DNA of 64,000 nucleotides from Paraphotobacterium marinum (GTDB taxonomy: Bacteria > Pseudomonadota > Gammaproteobacteria > Enterobacterales > Vibrionaceae). The stretch is from contig NZ_CP022355.1 in assembly GCF_002216855.1 (NCBI RefSeq), forward strand, positions 1,344,695 to 1,408,694, given 5' to 3'. The notes beneath the pieces are model-generated. The model ran no database searches, was not told the origin of the DNA, and was given only the letters and a program-made list of their open reading frames with translations. A program made the position numbers and the translations under genes. Of this stretch, positions 35,672 to 45,731 are shown in pieces (position 1 is the stretch's first letter; the number at the start of each line of letters is the position of its first letter).

Positions 35672-36481
35672 CTAAGATAATTTTTTATTTAATTTGGTTA
35701 AGAATTTTTCAGTAGCTTCTTTAGGTGAGTCACTTTCCTCTTCAGGAGTAATAACACTAATTCCCCATTGTTCAAATACTAATTTTTGCACAGGATTAGG
35801 CTTATGCATGAATATATAAGATTTGGGTTGTGTCGTTGCATAATTATTTTTTTTCCATAATTTTGTAAGCTTATAAAATAAAATTCTTAAGTTTATATCA
35901 CTCAACCCATACCCTATAAACAATACCGACTTACCTAACAAATCTGATCGAAGTTTAATATCTAGTGGTGTTTCAAATTCTAATCTTTCATAATAACTAG
36001 TGGCATCTAAAACAATTGAATCGTCATCATCAAAGTCACCATGAAATTTAATAATTTGCGTAACATTTTCTTTTAATTGAGTTAAGTCAGCAACAGAACA
36101 GATTTTTGTGTATGGTTTATTGTAATATTGAAAGGCAATCTCCAACCAACGATCATAATTAGTAGTATAAATAATGTTAAATGCAGAGTTAACAATAAGT
36201 TCGTGAATTTTACTTGATGATATCTCTTTTGCATTGGAGTGCCATTCTCTATCCATCCAGCTCCTTAAGGGACCAATACTTCCGGTTTTAATACGATAGT
36301 ATTCGGCTAAGTCCCAATGAGTACCATATGATTTAAATTCATCTGGATCAAAACCCATCTCTAAGGCAATCTTATCTATTAAACTATTCCAGTCTGGGAC
36401 ATCCATGTTCCTAGATATACCTGCACCAATGAATAAAATTAAATTACCTTCTTTGTATGCATTAATTAATTGATCGTGCAT
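35672..36481 (-). CDS. SIR2-like NAD-binding protein
   Basis: A 269-residue protein with a SIR2-like domain. The NAD pocket is seen as [20 protein letters not shown] (about residues 16-35), the Asn/Asp site [12 protein letters not shown] (about 108), the catalytic-type His in [11 protein letters not shown] (about 143), and [19 protein letters not shown]. No zinc-binding cysteines are present, so it is of the prokaryotic NAD-hydrolase type rather than a deacylase. Family members (for example DSR and ThsA-type proteins) deplete NAD in phage defence. I start at ATG 36481 (AGGA site) rather than TTG 36487. An unknown gene follows. Confidence 0.8.
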   Translation of the reverse strand: MHDQLINAYKEGNLILFIGAGISRNMDVPDWNSLIDKIALEMGFDPDEFKSYGTHWDLAEYYRIKTGSIGPLRSWMDREWHSNAKEISSSKIHELIVNSAFNIIYTTNYDRWLEIAFQYYNKPYTKICSVADLTQLKENVTQIIKFHGDFDDDDSIVLDATSYYERLEFETPLDIKLRSDLLGKSVLFIGYGLSDINLRILFYKLTKLWKKNNYATTQPKSYIFMHKPNPVQKLVFEQWGISVITPEEESDSPKEATEKFLTKLNKKLS

Positions 36482-36502
36482 TATCAAATAATCCTAACAA
36501 TA

Positions 36503-36858
36503 TTAAAATCTTTTTTTTGCGAAACCAGTAACCTCTTGTACCCCAATTTTTTTTCCAATAGATGTCAAAGGATGAACAACTACCAGTCCCTTAACTGACT
36601 TTTTCAACTTACCAATATCTGCTTGTTCTTCTTTGGTTAGCACCCTGCTAAATGATAATTTTTCTAACTGACTAATTTTTTTAACAAGATCTTTATCTAA
36701 TTCATACAATAGATTTGTAAGTTTTTTTTCAATATCATTTATCTCAGATTGAAAACGTTCAATTAAATCTTTATCATTACGGCTGAATGCTGTTTCAAGC
36801 TTATGTTTTATTTTATCTTTTCTGTTTTTTAAGTTTTGTATTTCTTTTTTAAGTTCAT
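36503..36858 (-). CDS. yibL: Ribosome-associated protein YibL (DUF2810; start-proximal frameshift)
   Basis: Small coiled-coil, basic protein associated with ribosomes in E. coli. The C-terminal half is unmistakable: SFSRVLTKEEQADIGKLKKS, VKGLVVVHPLTSIGKK and GVQEVTGFAKKRF. The N-terminal charged coiled coil is in the same frame back to about 36845, where no start codon is available. One extra base in the T6 run at 36845-36850 joins it to ATG 36858 (MNLKKEIQNLKNRKDK). A product of about 118 residues results, as in E. coli. It follows epmC by 3 bases. Confidence 0.85.
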
Positions 36859-36861
36859 TCT

Positions 36862-37388
36862 TTAAATCTTATTAAAATCTGCCCATACGGGAAATTGTTT
36901 GCCATAAAACTTACAAAGCTCATTGGCAAACATAAAAGCTCTTGAGTTTATTCCATTATCTAAATATTCTTTAACTTGATGCAGTATATTTTTCTTAAAG
37001 CTTACTCTATCAATTATAACATCAGGATTAAAATTATCACAACTGACTTTAAATTTATATCCCGCACATTCTGAGAAAATCCACTCAAGCGCTTGAGGAT
37101 TTACTTCAACTTTTTCAAATTGATGCTGCTCTGACTGAGAGCGACTCTCTTCAACATACCAGTAACCATAATCAACTAACTTTCTTCTTTCATTGCCCGC
37201 AATACACCAATGACTTATTTCGTGCAATGCTGATGAAAAAAAAAGTTTGCAAATACGATTTGATTAAATTGACAATCTTTAGTCGTCGGCAGGTAAATAG
37301 GTTCATTTTCTCCTGCTACTAATATAGTATTAAAAGATTTTTTAAACAAATGATTAAAAATATTAATCAAATCTGTATATGAGTGCAT
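36862..37388 (-). CDS. epmC: Elongation factor P hydroxylase EpmC (frameshift)
   Basis: Non-haem iron enzyme (YfcM) that hydroxylates the modified lysine of EF-P. The C-terminal part has the diagnostic LHEISHWCIAGNERRKLVDY (metal-binding HExxH), WYVEESRSQSEQHQFEKVEV and NPQALEWIFSECAGYKF. The N-terminus from ATG 37388 (MHSYTDLINIFNHLF) continues to NEPIYLP and QIVFANFF in another frame; the break is an A9 run at 37236-37244 (T9 in coding sense), one base short. The start shares its A with the manA stop (TAATG), so translation is coupled. Its target pathway genes (efp, epmA/B) are not in the window. Confidence 0.87.
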
Positions 37389-38593
37389 TAATTAAAAGCC
37401 CTAGCAACAATACCATCTGAAACGATATTGTACTGTTTTACAAAAGCAGGAATAAAAACCGACTCACCTTTATCAAAACTTATTGAACAGCCCTTTTCAT
37501 CGATTAAAGTACAAGCTTTATCGACTGCGAAAATAATCTCAGCACTATTCGTAGAAATTAATTTTGATTTGGGCTTGGTGAATATTGAGAATTTAAAATC
37601 ATTAACAGGTACTTCAAACTTTTCTTCGCATGCATTTTGATTTGGTTTAACTCTTAAATTATCTAAAAGTGTTGGTACAAATGTTGTGTTATCAACAAGC
37701 TCTCCAACATCTATATTTTTAGGCGTAAGCCCAGCTCTTAACACATTATCAGAGTTTGCCATTATTTCTAGTGCTGTTCCGTATAAATAAGCATGTGGTC
37801 TTCCAGCTTCGAGAAACATTGCCTCGCCCGGTTTAAGTTTAACAATATTCAAAAATAACGGTGCAAACAGGCCGATATCATCACTAAAACTTTCAGAAAA
37901 TAACCTTATTAATTTATACTTTTGATCGTTACTTTTAGATGGACTTTTAGCTAACACAACTAATTTTTCGCAGACACTTCGTTTCAAAGAGTCTTCTAAA
38001 TTTAGTAGGTTTGAAATAAATACTTTTAAACCATTTTCATTCAATTTCTTAGAAAAGTCTGAAAGATACTGCTCAAACTCTTCAAATTGAAGTGCTTGAA
38101 AATTATTAAACACATCCAAATATGATATAAATCCGTTTAAAGCTTCAAAATCTGTTAAAGCATAAACTAATTCTGGTTTATGATTGGGATCTTTATAATT
38201 TCTATAATAATCATCCAATTTTATGCCTTTTAATTCCTCTTTATGGTAGCCTTGTTCGGCAGATTCTTTAGAGGGATGCACTTGAATAGAAAGGGCTTTT
38301 TGTGCAGCGAGCACCTTAAACAAATACGGTAGTTGTTTATTAAAACTTTTTGATGTCCTTTCGCCTAAAATTTCTTTTGGGTTTGTTTTGATAAATTCAC
38401 GTAAAGACTGCTCTTTATTATTAGTTATAATAAAAGAACTTCCATTCTCATGACTACCCATCCAAATTTCAGCTTGGGGTTTTGCCTCGCAATTATCAAT
38501 TTCAAATAGTTCTTGTATAGATGTTACACTACCCCATTCATAATTTTTAATTTCATTTTTCATCAAATAAAAAGAAATCATATTTTGTGTCAT
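37388..38593 (-). CDS. manA: Mannose-6-phosphate isomerase, class I
   Basis: Zinc enzyme interconverting mannose-6-phosphate and fructose-6-phosphate. The N-terminal NYEWGSVTS, AEIWMGSH and QLPYLFKVLAAQKALSIQVH motifs are the type I PMI signature with the first Zn ligands; YEEL-type KPELVYAL and a GxPHAYLYGTALEIMANSDN active-site loop follow. The length of about 400 residues is typical. The start is uncertain: ATG 38620, 38593, 38581 and 38563 are in frame; I prefer 38593 because GGGA lies 8 bases upstream. It is immediately followed by epmC. Confidence 0.9.
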   Translation of the reverse strand: MTQNMISFYLMKNEIKNYEWGSVTSIQELFEIDNCEAKPQAEIWMGSHENGSSFIITNNKEQSLREFIKTNPKEILGERTSKSFNKQLPYLFKVLAAQKALSIQVHPSKESAEQGYHKEELKGIKLDDYYRNYKDPNHKPELVYALTDFEALNGFISYLDVFNNFQALQFEEFEQYLSDFSKKLNENGLKVFISNLLNLEDSLKRSVCEKLVVLAKSPSKSNDQKYKLIRLFSESFSDDIGLFAPLFLNIVKLKPGEAMFLEAGRPHAYLYGTALEIMANSDNVLRAGLTPKNIDVGELVDNTTFVPTLLDNLRVKPNQNACEEKFEVPVNDFKFSIFTKPKSKLISTNSAEIIFAVDKACTLIDEKGCSISFDKGESVFIPAFVKQYNIVSDGIVARAFN

Positions 38594-38725
38594 ATTTATA
38601 TTCCCAATTTTTTCATCCATTTCTATCGCGATATTGTCAATAAAAAGATAAATCCTAATAAGTATGTTAATTCACTCTAAAAAATTACTCAGCATGTACC
38701 TTTATTCATTCAGAATGAAGGATTC

Positions 38726-38739
38726 AAGATTATAATCAA
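38726..38739. promoter_or_regulatory. FNR-like half-conserved site upstream of ccoN
   Basis: AAGAT-TATA-ATCAA (38726-38739) matches the FNR/Anr box TTGAT-N4-ATCAA perfectly in its right half and at three of five positions in the left half. It lies 25 bases upstream of the ccoN ATG. cbb3 oxidase operons are commonly under FNR control, which supports the site; however it is too near the start codon unless transcription starts close by, so it is a candidate only. Confidence 0.4.
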
Positions 38740-38763
38740 TTTAATGTCGTTAATGAAGAGATT

Positions 38764-40215
38764 ATGATGAAATCTAATCAATTGAATACAGACATAATTA
38801 AATATTTTGCTTTGATGACAATATTTTGGGGTCTAATGGGCATGAGTATTGGTGTTTTAATTGCAGCACAGTTAGTATGGCCTACTCTGAATTTTGATAC
38901 GCCATGGCTCACATACAGTAGGATAAGACCCTTACATACAAACTTAGTTATTTTTGGTTTTGGTGCTAGCGCATTAATAACATCATCTTTATATATTGTC
39001 CAAAAAACTTGTAACACCTCCTTATATGCTCCCAGATTAACAAAGCTCATGTTTTGGGGGTGGCAGTTAGTTATTTTATCCATGGTTATTTCCCTTCCTC
39101 TAGGATATACCAGTAGCAAAGAGTATGCTGAAACTGAATGGCCTATTGACATACTTTTAGGTTTGATTTGGCTTGCATATGGTGTTGTGTTTTTTGGGAC
39201 TATTACAAAAAGAAAAACACATCATATCTACGTAGCCAATTGGTTTTTTGGTGCTTTCATTATAACAATTGGAATACTTCATATCGTTAATAATCTGACA
39301 GTTCCAGTCCACTTTTTAAAATCTTATTCAATTTACAGTGGTACAGTAGATGCAATGGTTCAATGGTGGTACGGTCACAATGCTGTAGGATTTTTACTTA
39401 CAGCTGGTTTTCTTGGAATGATGTATTACTTTGTTCCAAAACAAGCTAACCGCCCGATTTATTCATACAGACTATCAATTGTCCATTTTTGGGCGCTCAT
39501 TTCTTTATATATTTGGGCTGGTCCACATCATTTACATTACACAGCTCTGCCTGATTGGATTCAATCCTTAGGAATGGTAATGTCTATCATATTATTTGTT
39601 CCATCTTGGGGAGGAATGATAAATGGAATCATGACGTTATCAGGTGCATGGGATAAATTAAAGACTGATCCAATCCTCAAGTTTTTAGTGATATCGTTAT
39701 CTTTCTATGGTATGTCAACTTTTGAAGGCCCTATGATGGCAATTAAAAGTGTAAATGCGTTATCACATTACACTGATTGGACAATAGGCCATGTTCATTC
39801 TGGTGCACTTGGATGGGTTGCAATGATTACAATTGGATCTTTGTATTACCTAATACCCAAATTATTCAACAAAGAAAAAATGTATTCAGTCGCTCTAATA
39901 AATACCCATTTCTGGTTAGCTACTTTGGGCACCTTTATATATATCATATCCATGTGGTGCTCAGGTATCATGCAAGGATTGATGTGGAAAGCTTTGAATA
40001 ATGATGGAACTCTAAAATATAGCTTTATCGAGTCAATTGTTGCTTCTCAGCCCTTTTACTTTTCTCGATTTGTTGGAGGAGTTGTTTTCTTATCTGGAAT
40101 GATTTTAATGGTTTATAACGTATATAAAACGTTAGATCTAAAATTAACCTTTAAGTTTAGTTTTTTCTATAAAAATAAAAAAATATTAGAACAAGGTTTA
40201 ATTAATGAAAAATAA
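38764..40215 (+). CDS. ccoN: cbb3-type cytochrome c oxidase subunit I
   Basis: Catalytic subunit of the high-affinity cbb3 terminal oxidase in the inner membrane: contains the low-spin haem b and the haem b3-CuB centre that reduces oxygen. A 483-residue protein with twelve helices; low-spin haem His in [20 protein letters not shown], the binuclear-centre [10 protein letters not shown], and [17 protein letters not shown] with the CuB His pair, then [11 protein letters not shown] with the haem-ligating His. The start ATG 38764 follows GAAGAG. It overlaps ccoO by 11 bases. Confidence 0.97.
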   Translation: MMKSNQLNTDIIKYFALMTIFWGLMGMSIGVLIAAQLVWPTLNFDTPWLTYSRIRPLHTNLVIFGFGASALITSSLYIVQKTCNTSLYAPRLTKLMFWGWQLVILSMVISLPLGYTSSKEYAETEWPIDILLGLIWLAYGVVFFGTITKRKTHHIYVANWFFGAFIITIGILHIVNNLTVPVHFLKSYSIYSGTVDAMVQWWYGHNAVGFLLTAGFLGMMYYFVPKQANRPIYSYRLSIVHFWALISLYIWAGPHHLHYTALPDWIQSLGMVMSIILFVPSWGGMINGIMTLSGAWDKLKTDPILKFLVISLSFYGMSTFEGPMMAIKSVNALSHYTDWTIGHVHSGALGWVAMITIGSLYYLIPKLFNKEKMYSVALINTHFWLATLGTFIYIISMWCSGIMQGLMWKALNNDGTLKYSFIESIVASQPFYFSRFVGGVVFLSGMILMVYNVYKTLDLKLTFKFSFFYKNKKILEQGLINEK

Positions 40216-40813
40216 GCATCTCATAATAGAAAAAAACATTGGTTTACTAGCAATATTAACGGTTATCGCAATTAGTTTTGGTTCCTTTGTCGAAGTCGTA
40301 CCACTTATTTTCAAAGAAAAAGAAACAAACAAACTTGAAAATTTAAGACCCTATACCGCGTTAGAGTTGGAAGGAAGAGATGTGTATATTGCAAATGGCT
40401 GTCATGTTTGTCACAGTCAAATGATAAGGCCATTTCGCTCCGAAACTGAACGATATGGCCATTACTCCGTAGCAGGAGAAAGTATTTGGGAACATCCTTT
40501 TTTATGGGGCTCAAAAAGAACAGGGCCTGATTTAGCAAGAGTTGGAAAAAGATATTCCGATGAATGGCATCGATTGCATCTAATTAATCCCAGAGATGTT
40601 GTTCCAGAATCAAACATGCCAGCTTATCCCTGGCTTGAAAAAAACTTAATTGATAGTTCTTTAACAAAAAAAAAGATGCAAATTTTTAGAGATCATTTTG
40701 GTGTTCCTTATTCCGAAGAAGATATTGAAGAGTCTAGTAATCTTGTTAATGGAAAAACTGAAATGGATGCGCTTATCGCTTATCTCCAATCACTTGGGCA
40801 TGCTATGAGGTAA
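40205..40813 (+). CDS. ccoO: cbb3 oxidase mono-haem subunit II
   Basis: Membrane-anchored c-type mono-haem subunit of cbb3 oxidase. N-terminal helix [21 protein letters not shown]; haem motif [20 protein letters not shown] (CXXCH near residue 65) and the axial Met in NMPAYPWL. The 202-residue length matches the family. Its haem needs the Ccm system encoded about 10 kb upstream. It overlaps ccoN by 11 bases and ends 8 bases before ccoQ. Confidence 0.97.
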   Translation: MKNKHLIIEKNIGLLAILTVIAISFGSFVEVVPLIFKEKETNKLENLRPYTALELEGRDVYIANGCHVCHSQMIRPFRSETERYGHYSVAGESIWEHPFLWGSKRTGPDLARVGKRYSDEWHRLHLINPRDVVPESNMPAYPWLEKNLIDSSLTKKKMQIFRDHFGVPYSEEDIEESSNLVNGKTEMDALIAYLQSLGHAMR

Positions 40814-40821
40814 TCATAAAT

Positions 40822-40980
40822 ATGAACATATTAAATATTCACATTATTTGGACAATCGTAATCTTTATTACAATTATTGGCATCATTTTTTGGGCATTCA
40901 GTCGAAAAAACAAATCTAACTTTGAACAAATAGCAAAAAGTATACTCGACTCCGATCAAAGTGGTAAGGAAGAAAAATGA
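40822..40980 (+). CDS. ccoQ: cbb3 oxidase subunit CcoQ
   Basis: A 52-residue single-helix protein that stabilises the oxidase. MNILNIHIIWTIVIFITIIG continues to IIFWAFSRKN and ends with charged SDQSGKEEK. Position between ccoO and ccoP with an ATGA overlap (40977-40980) to ccoP is the standard arrangement. Too short for automatic calling but clearly coding by context and codon pattern. Confidence 0.88.
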   Translation: MNILNIHIIWTIVIFITIIGIIFWAFSRKNKSNFEQIAKSILDSDQSGKEEK

Positions 40981-41993
40981 ATGTTTTTTGGGACTTGTGG
41001 GTAATTTTTTTCACTGTCATCACTCTCCTATTCATCGCTGTCTTAATAATTTATATAAATAAAAATATCTGTGATGTTCCTGAAGGACAAGAGATGGACC
41101 ATGAGTACGATGGAATCAAAGAAATAAATAACCCACTTCCTAGTTGGTGGGTAAAAATGTTTTGGATGACAATAATTTTTGCTGTTATTTATATGTTGCT
41201 CTACCCTAGCTTTTCCAATTTCAAGGGAATTTTAAACTGGCAAAGCTCTGAAAAAAACATTTCATCCAAACATGACATAATTGAAAGCCTCAAACATGCC
41301 GACAAAACGAATGTTTGGGATGGATATATTGCGGAAATGAAATTGGCGGAACAAAAATATGATAAAGTTTTAAAAAAGATTCTTTATGACGATAATGGAA
41401 AAAAGAAAAATATAACTGAACTAGTGCAAAATTTAGACGCAATACAAATCGGACAAAATTTATTTGAGCAAAACTGCTCTCAATGTCATGGAGTAAATGC
41501 GCAAGGACAAAAATCTTTTCCAAATTTAACTGATAGCGACTGGATTCATGGTGATTCATTAGAGCAAATTACTAATATCATAAAAAATGGAAAAGTTAAT
41601 AGAATGCCTCCATGGCAAAATACTTTCACGAACACTCAGATTAAAGACTTAGTCTCCTATGTATTAAGTTTATCAGGTCGAACGGTAAACCTGCAATCAG
41701 CTGAATCTGGAAAAAAATTATTTACAGCCTGTGCTGGCTGTCACGGCATTTCTGGCCAGGGCAACATAACTTTAGGCGCACCTAATTTAACTGATCAAAA
41801 CTGGTTATATGGCGGAAGTCGGGATGATGTTTACCATTCCATAGCTCTTGGTAGAAAGGGGGTTATGCCCGCATGGGGGGATATATTATCTGAAAATAAA
41901 ATCTTACTAATTATTGCCTATATTAAACATTTTCAATACCTTGATATTGTCCAAAAGGAAAATAAACTTAATGATAAAAAAGAGAAGTCTTAA
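40977..41993 (+). CDS. ccoP: cbb3 oxidase di-haem subunit III
   Basis: Electron-entry subunit with two c-type haems facing the periplasm. One membrane helix (FFTVITLLFIAVLIIYI), another hydrophobic segment at WWVKMFWMTIIFAVIYMLLY; haem sites NCSQCHGVNAQGQ and ACAGCHGISGQGN. Length of 338 residues is somewhat above the common 290-310. The N-terminal spacer PEGQEMDHEYDGIKEINNPL is the family linker. It overlaps fixH by 23 bases at the 3' end; no ccoG lies between them. Confidence 0.96.
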   Translation: MNVFWDLWVIFFTVITLLFIAVLIIYINKNICDVPEGQEMDHEYDGIKEINNPLPSWWVKMFWMTIIFAVIYMLLYPSFSNFKGILNWQSSEKNISSKHDIIESLKHADKTNVWDGYIAEMKLAEQKYDKVLKKILYDDNGKKKNITELVQNLDAIQIGQNLFEQNCSQCHGVNAQGQKSFPNLTDSDWIHGDSLEQITNIIKNGKVNRMPPWQNTFTNTQIKDLVSYVLSLSGRTVNLQSAESGKKLFTACAGCHGISGQGNITLGAPNLTDQNWLYGGSRDDVYHSIALGRKGVMPAWGDILSENKILLIIAYIKHFQYLDIVQKENKLNDKKEKS

Positions 41994-42435
41994 TGGAGTA
42001 TTATTTTTAATTCTGGGTATACCTATTTTATCCTTAATTATTGGGATCATAGCTATTTATTTGAGCCAAGTTCATAAAGAGCATGTTATTTTTAATTCTG
42101 AAAATCACATAAAATCTCAAAAATATAAGAACTTAAATGAGGACAAGATTCTTATCGCAAAAAAAATGAAAATAAAAATTGATGTTACTTTTCAAAAAAC
42201 ACAACTGGTCGTTCATTTACAAAAAGGACTTCTTAGCAAATACCCGCTGTTAAAAATCAAAGTATATCATAAAACAATGAAGGATCTTGATCGCACCTTT
42301 ATTGTGAAAAGTAAAGATAATAATGGTTATTACAATATAGATACTCAATTAAAAGAGCCTTCCATTTTTAATATTTCAGTAGAACCATTAGATGGTGACT
42401 GGATAGTGATTCAAAAGGCTAATATCAATGTGTAA
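41971..42435 (+). CDS. fixH: FixH-family cbb3 assembly protein
   Basis: Membrane-anchored, mainly periplasmic assembly factor. The start is ATG 41971 (MIKKRSLNGVLFLILG), inside the ccoP end. One N-terminal helix is followed by a beta-rich periplasmic region (DRTFIVKSKDNNGYYNID, EPLDGDWIVIQKANINV) typical of FixH. About 154 residues. It overlaps ccoI by 8 bases. Together with CcoI and CcoS it handles copper insertion and oxidase maturation. Confidence 0.85.
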   Translation: MIKKRSLNGVLFLILGIPILSLIIGIIAIYLSQVHKEHVIFNSENHIKSQKYKNLNEDKILIAKKMKIKIDVTFQKTQLVVHLQKGLLSKYPLLKIKVYHKTMKDLDRTFIVKSKDNNGYYNIDTQLKEPSIFNISVEPLDGDWIVIQKANINV

Positions 42436-44803
42436 GCAAGAATGTTTCCATTGTGGAGAAACCATAAAAAATAAAGAATTATTTTTAGAAATAAATAATA
42501 AACAGGAAGTTTTTTGTTGCATTGGGTGTCTTTCAATTGCAAATATTTTAAAAGAAAACAATCTATTATCATTTTATCAGTTCAGAAAGGACAAAAATCA
42601 AACTCAAATAATTCCAGAAAATTTAAAAGTATTTGATCATGAAAACGTTCAAAAAAAATATACCTCCTCAACTAAAGTAAACACCAATGAAATTACCCTT
42701 GTAATATCAAATATTTCTTGTGCTGCTTGCTCATGGGTGATCGAGCAAAGCTTAGAAAGAGCAAATGGCATTATATCAGTTAAAGTAAACAGTCAATCCT
42801 CACGAGCACATATTCATTGGAACCCAACAGAATTAAAACTTTCTGATATTTTATTTAAGATTCATCAACTGGGCTTTAAAGGTGTACCCTACAACAAAAC
42901 AAATGAAGAAGAAAATTTTATTCAAGAACAAAAAAAACTAATAAAAAAAATTGGAATATCTTCAATCTGTTCAATGCAAGTTATGATGTTTACCATAATA
43001 CTATATTATGAATTTTTTAATTTTATAGAGTCAACCTATATTCAAATTTTTAGATGGTTATGTTTTATTTTCTGTTTACCCGTAATTACCTATTGTGCTT
43101 CTGAGTTTTATAAAAACACATACAAAGGTTTTAAACTAAAAATGATTAATATGGATTGTACTATTTCCGTAGCCATTATTGCTTTATTCTTTTCTAGCTT
43201 TTATTACACCATTACAATGACTCATGAAGTTTATTATGAGTCGATCTGTATGTTTGTAACAATCATATTGTCCTGTAAATATTTTCAAAAAACCACTCTT
43301 CATAAAACATTTTTTAAAACACAATACAGTTCAGATCTGCCTTTGACGGTTAAAAACACAAATAATGAAATAATTTTAACCGACGAGCTAAAAGTCGGAG
43401 ATGAAATAATTGTCCCTGCGGGTCATATTATTGGGGCTGATGGTCAAGTTTCATCGGGGGTTTCCTCTGTAAATGAAAGTATTTTAACAGGAGAGTTTAA
43501 ACCTCAAAAAAAAACAAAAAAAGACTCTGTTTTTGCAGGTACTAAAAATATCGATTCTGAAATTATAGTTACCGTAGGTAAAATACCCTCTGAGTTTTAT
43601 ATCAATCAAATTAGCTCAATTAATGAAAAGGCATTAATGCACAAGCCGCATATATTGTTATGGGCGGAAAAAACATCTCAATACTTTTTGCTTTTTATAT
43701 TTACCCTCTCATTTCTATGTTATTTATTCTGGGCCGGTGCTAATACAAATCAAGCACTCTACTTTTCAATAACCGTTCTAGTTGCAAGTTGTCCTTGTGC
43801 TTTAACATTATCAATTCCTGCGGCTGTAGCAAGCTTGTTGTTTCGATTAAATCGAGAAGGGTTTTTTATTAAAAAAGGAAGTATTATTGAAATAATCCCA
43901 AAGATTAAAACTATTTATTTTGATAAAACAGGTACCTTATCTAAAGGTGATTTTTCATTAATAAAAGTTAAATTGTATAAAGGATTTCATCAATTTGATA
44001 AAAATAAGATATTAGCTATTTGTGCTTCATTGGAAAAAAACTCCACTCACCCAATAGGAAAGCCTTTTTTAAAGTATGTGGATGAAAAAGTTAATGTATC
44101 AAGTGTAAAAGTTTTTGCATCAAAAGGAGTTGTGGGTAGATTTAACAGCGATACTTATAAAATTGGAAAGATTGACTTTGTGGAACAAAGTACCTCCAAG
44201 AAAAATGATTTAAATTATAATGTTTTTCTGAGTAAAAATAATAAAATTATTGCCGCTTTTCTACTTCAAGATAAGTTAAGAAACGATACAGCTTCTGTTT
44301 TAAGTTTTTTTGCAAAATTAAAGAAAAAGGTAATTATTTTAACAGGCGATACACAAAAAAATACGCAAACTCTACTTAAAGAGCTCCCGATTAACAACAT
44401 ATGTGCGGATATGACAGCACATCAAAAGCATGAAGTTATTAAAAAAAACAAAAATGAAATAATGATGTCTGTTGGTGATGGAGCAAACGATGCAAACTTT
44501 CTTGCTGAATCATATTTATCTGTTGCCATGAATCAATCAGCCAATATTACAAAGCAGTCTGCTGATATCATCTTAGCCAAAGATAATATCTCATTAATTA
44601 AAAAGCTTTTTCAATATACAACTATTGCAAATTTAATCATTAAACAAAATATCATCATTTCTTTTTTTTATAATATCGTAATGATACCTTTGGCATTCTT
44701 TGGTTTTTTATCACCTTTGATTGCAGCAGCTGGTATGTCATTAAGCTCTATTGTGGTAATACTTAACTCATTAAGACTAACTAAGAAAAGGAGTTTTTTA
44801 TGA
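42428..44803 (+). CDS. ccoI: Copper-translocating P-type ATPase CcoI (FixI)
   Basis: Exports copper to the periplasm for insertion into CcoN. A 791-residue protein: N-terminal metal-binding Cys-rich segment (ECFHCGETI, CCIGCLSI), then a heavy-metal-associated domain (NISCAACSWVIEQSLERANG, Cys at about 98 and 101), eight helices with the CPC transport motif in VASCPCALTLSIP (about residue 455), phosphorylation DKTGTLSKG (about 497), the SEHP-type STHPIGKP and the hinge VGDGANDANF. It overlaps fixH by 8 bases and ccoS by 4. Confidence 0.96.
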   Translation: MCKQECFHCGETIKNKELFLEINNKQEVFCCIGCLSIANILKENNLLSFYQFRKDKNQTQIIPENLKVFDHENVQKKYTSSTKVNTNEITLVISNISCAACSWVIEQSLERANGIISVKVNSQSSRAHIHWNPTELKLSDILFKIHQLGFKGVPYNKTNEEENFIQEQKKLIKKIGISSICSMQVMMFTIILYYEFFNFIESTYIQIFRWLCFIFCLPVITYCASEFYKNTYKGFKLKMINMDCTISVAIIALFFSSFYYTITMTHEVYYESICMFVTIILSCKYFQKTTLHKTFFKTQYSSDLPLTVKNTNNEIILTDELKVGDEIIVPAGHIIGADGQVSSGVSSVNESILTGEFKPQKKTKKDSVFAGTKNIDSEIIVTVGKIPSEFYINQISSINEKALMHKPHILLWAEKTSQYFLLFIFTLSFLCYLFWAGANTNQALYFSITVLVASCPCALTLSIPAAVASLLFRLNREGFFIKKGSIIEIIPKIKTIYFDKTGTLSKGDFSLIKVKLYKGFHQFDKNKILAICASLEKNSTHPIGKPFLKYVDEKVNVSSVKVFASKGVVGRFNSDTYKIGKIDFVEQSTSKKNDLNYNVFLSKNNKIIAAFLLQDKLRNDTASVLSFFAKLKKKVIILTGDTQKNTQTLLKELPINNICADMTAHQKHEVIKKNKNEIMMSVGDGANDANFLAESYLSVAMNQSANITKQSADIILAKDNISLIKKLFQYTTIANLIIKQNIIISFFYNIVMIPLAFFGFLSPLIAAAGMSLSSIVVILNSLRLTKKRSFL

Positions 44804-44979
44804 CTTTAAAAATCTTAATTATTTTAATTCCTATCGCTATTTTTTTTACCATTATTGCTATTTATTTTTTTCATTGGGCTATCAAACAAAAGCAATATGA
44901 AGATTTAGAAAAAGAGACTTTCAATATTTTTAATGAAGGCAGTCCAAATTTACATACTAAAAATAAAAAAAATGATTGA
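44800..44979 (+). CDS. ccoS: cbb3 oxidase maturation protein CcoS
   Basis: A 59-residue protein with one helix, MTLKILIILIPIAIFFTIIA, followed by IYFFHWAIKQKQYEDLEKE, the usual CcoS pattern (WAIKxGQYDDLExPA). It overlaps ccoI by ATGA and the next gene by 8 bases. CcoS is needed for insertion of haem b and CuB into CcoN. Confidence 0.9.
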   Translation: MTLKILIILIPIAIFFTIIAIYFFHWAIKQKQYEDLEKETFNIFNEGSPNLHTKNKKND

Positions 44980-45640
44980 TATATTTTTATCATCTTTTTT
45001 CATCGGTGTAATAGGCTCTACTCATTGTCTATCTATGTGTGCAGGTATTTCTTGTTTAGTATGTATGAACAAAAAAAACTCCAATATTCATATTATAATG
45101 TATAACCTTGGAAGAATATCAAGTTATGTTATTGCTGGTATTTTAGTTACTTATTTATCCTCTTTGCTTTTTTCATTAATAAGTTTATCAAAGTACCTCA
45201 TCACTTTGAAAATACTTGCTAATCTTTTAGTCTGTTTTATTGGCTTATATCTTTTGGGTATAAGTTCAATTATAAAATCTTTGGAACATTTTGGTTTTTT
45301 TATTTGGACTAAATCATTTTCAAAATTAACCAAGCCGTTTTCATCTAACTCACTGACTTCAAGGATTTTCACTGGATTTATTTGGGGTTGGATTCCTTGT
45401 GGATTAGTCTATTCTTCATTAAGCTATGCCGCATTAACGGGTGATATACTCCAAGGAAGTCTTATAATGCTATGTTTTGGATTGGGGACCTTGCCTATGA
45501 TGTTTTTTGTTGGTAAAGCATCGCTTCAATCAAAAGGGCTAATTTTTAAAAAATACATTAAATATATAGGCGGTTTATCTCTTGTAATTTATGGTCTATT
45601 CTCAATTATATTAAATCTAAGATCTGTATTAAGTATCTAA
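44972..45640 (+). CDS. TauE/SafE-type (CcoH-like, UreH_2) membrane protein
   Basis: A 222-residue polytopic membrane protein of the type found after ccoS in Shewanella/Vibrio cbb3 loci, often called CcoH or heavy-metal transport UreH_2. GVIGSTHCLSMCAGISCLVC carries the conserved Cys/His motif of the family, and GFIWGWIPCGLVYSSLSYAA the second Cys region. The start is ATG 44972, overlapping ccoS. It is last in the cco operon; no fnr gene follows, only 91 non-coding bases before uspE. Confidence 0.8.
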   Translation: MIDIFLSSFFIGVIGSTHCLSMCAGISCLVCMNKKNSNIHIIMYNLGRISSYVIAGILVTYLSSLLFSLISLSKYLITLKILANLLVCFIGLYLLGISSIIKSLEHFGFFIWTKSFSKLTKPFSSNSLTSRIFTGFIWGWIPCGLVYSSLSYAALTGDILQGSLIMLCFGLGTLPMMFFVGKASLQSKGLIFKKYIKYIGGLSLVIYGLFSIILNLRSVLSI

Positions 45641-45731
45641 AATTAAAAATAAGATTTAATATAAAGGTATACATCTTAAGTAAAATATTTGATATCTTAA
45701 TTTTAATACTAACTAATGAAAAATAATATTA

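Noticed and set aside
38778-40538. Minus-strand frames opposite ccoN and ccoO
   Set aside because: Antisense to strongly conserved oxidase genes and without similarity to known proteins.
45641-45731. Hidden fnr remnant between the CcoH-like gene and uspE
   Set aside because: The gap is only 91 bases and no HTH or cysteine-rich segment is encoded.
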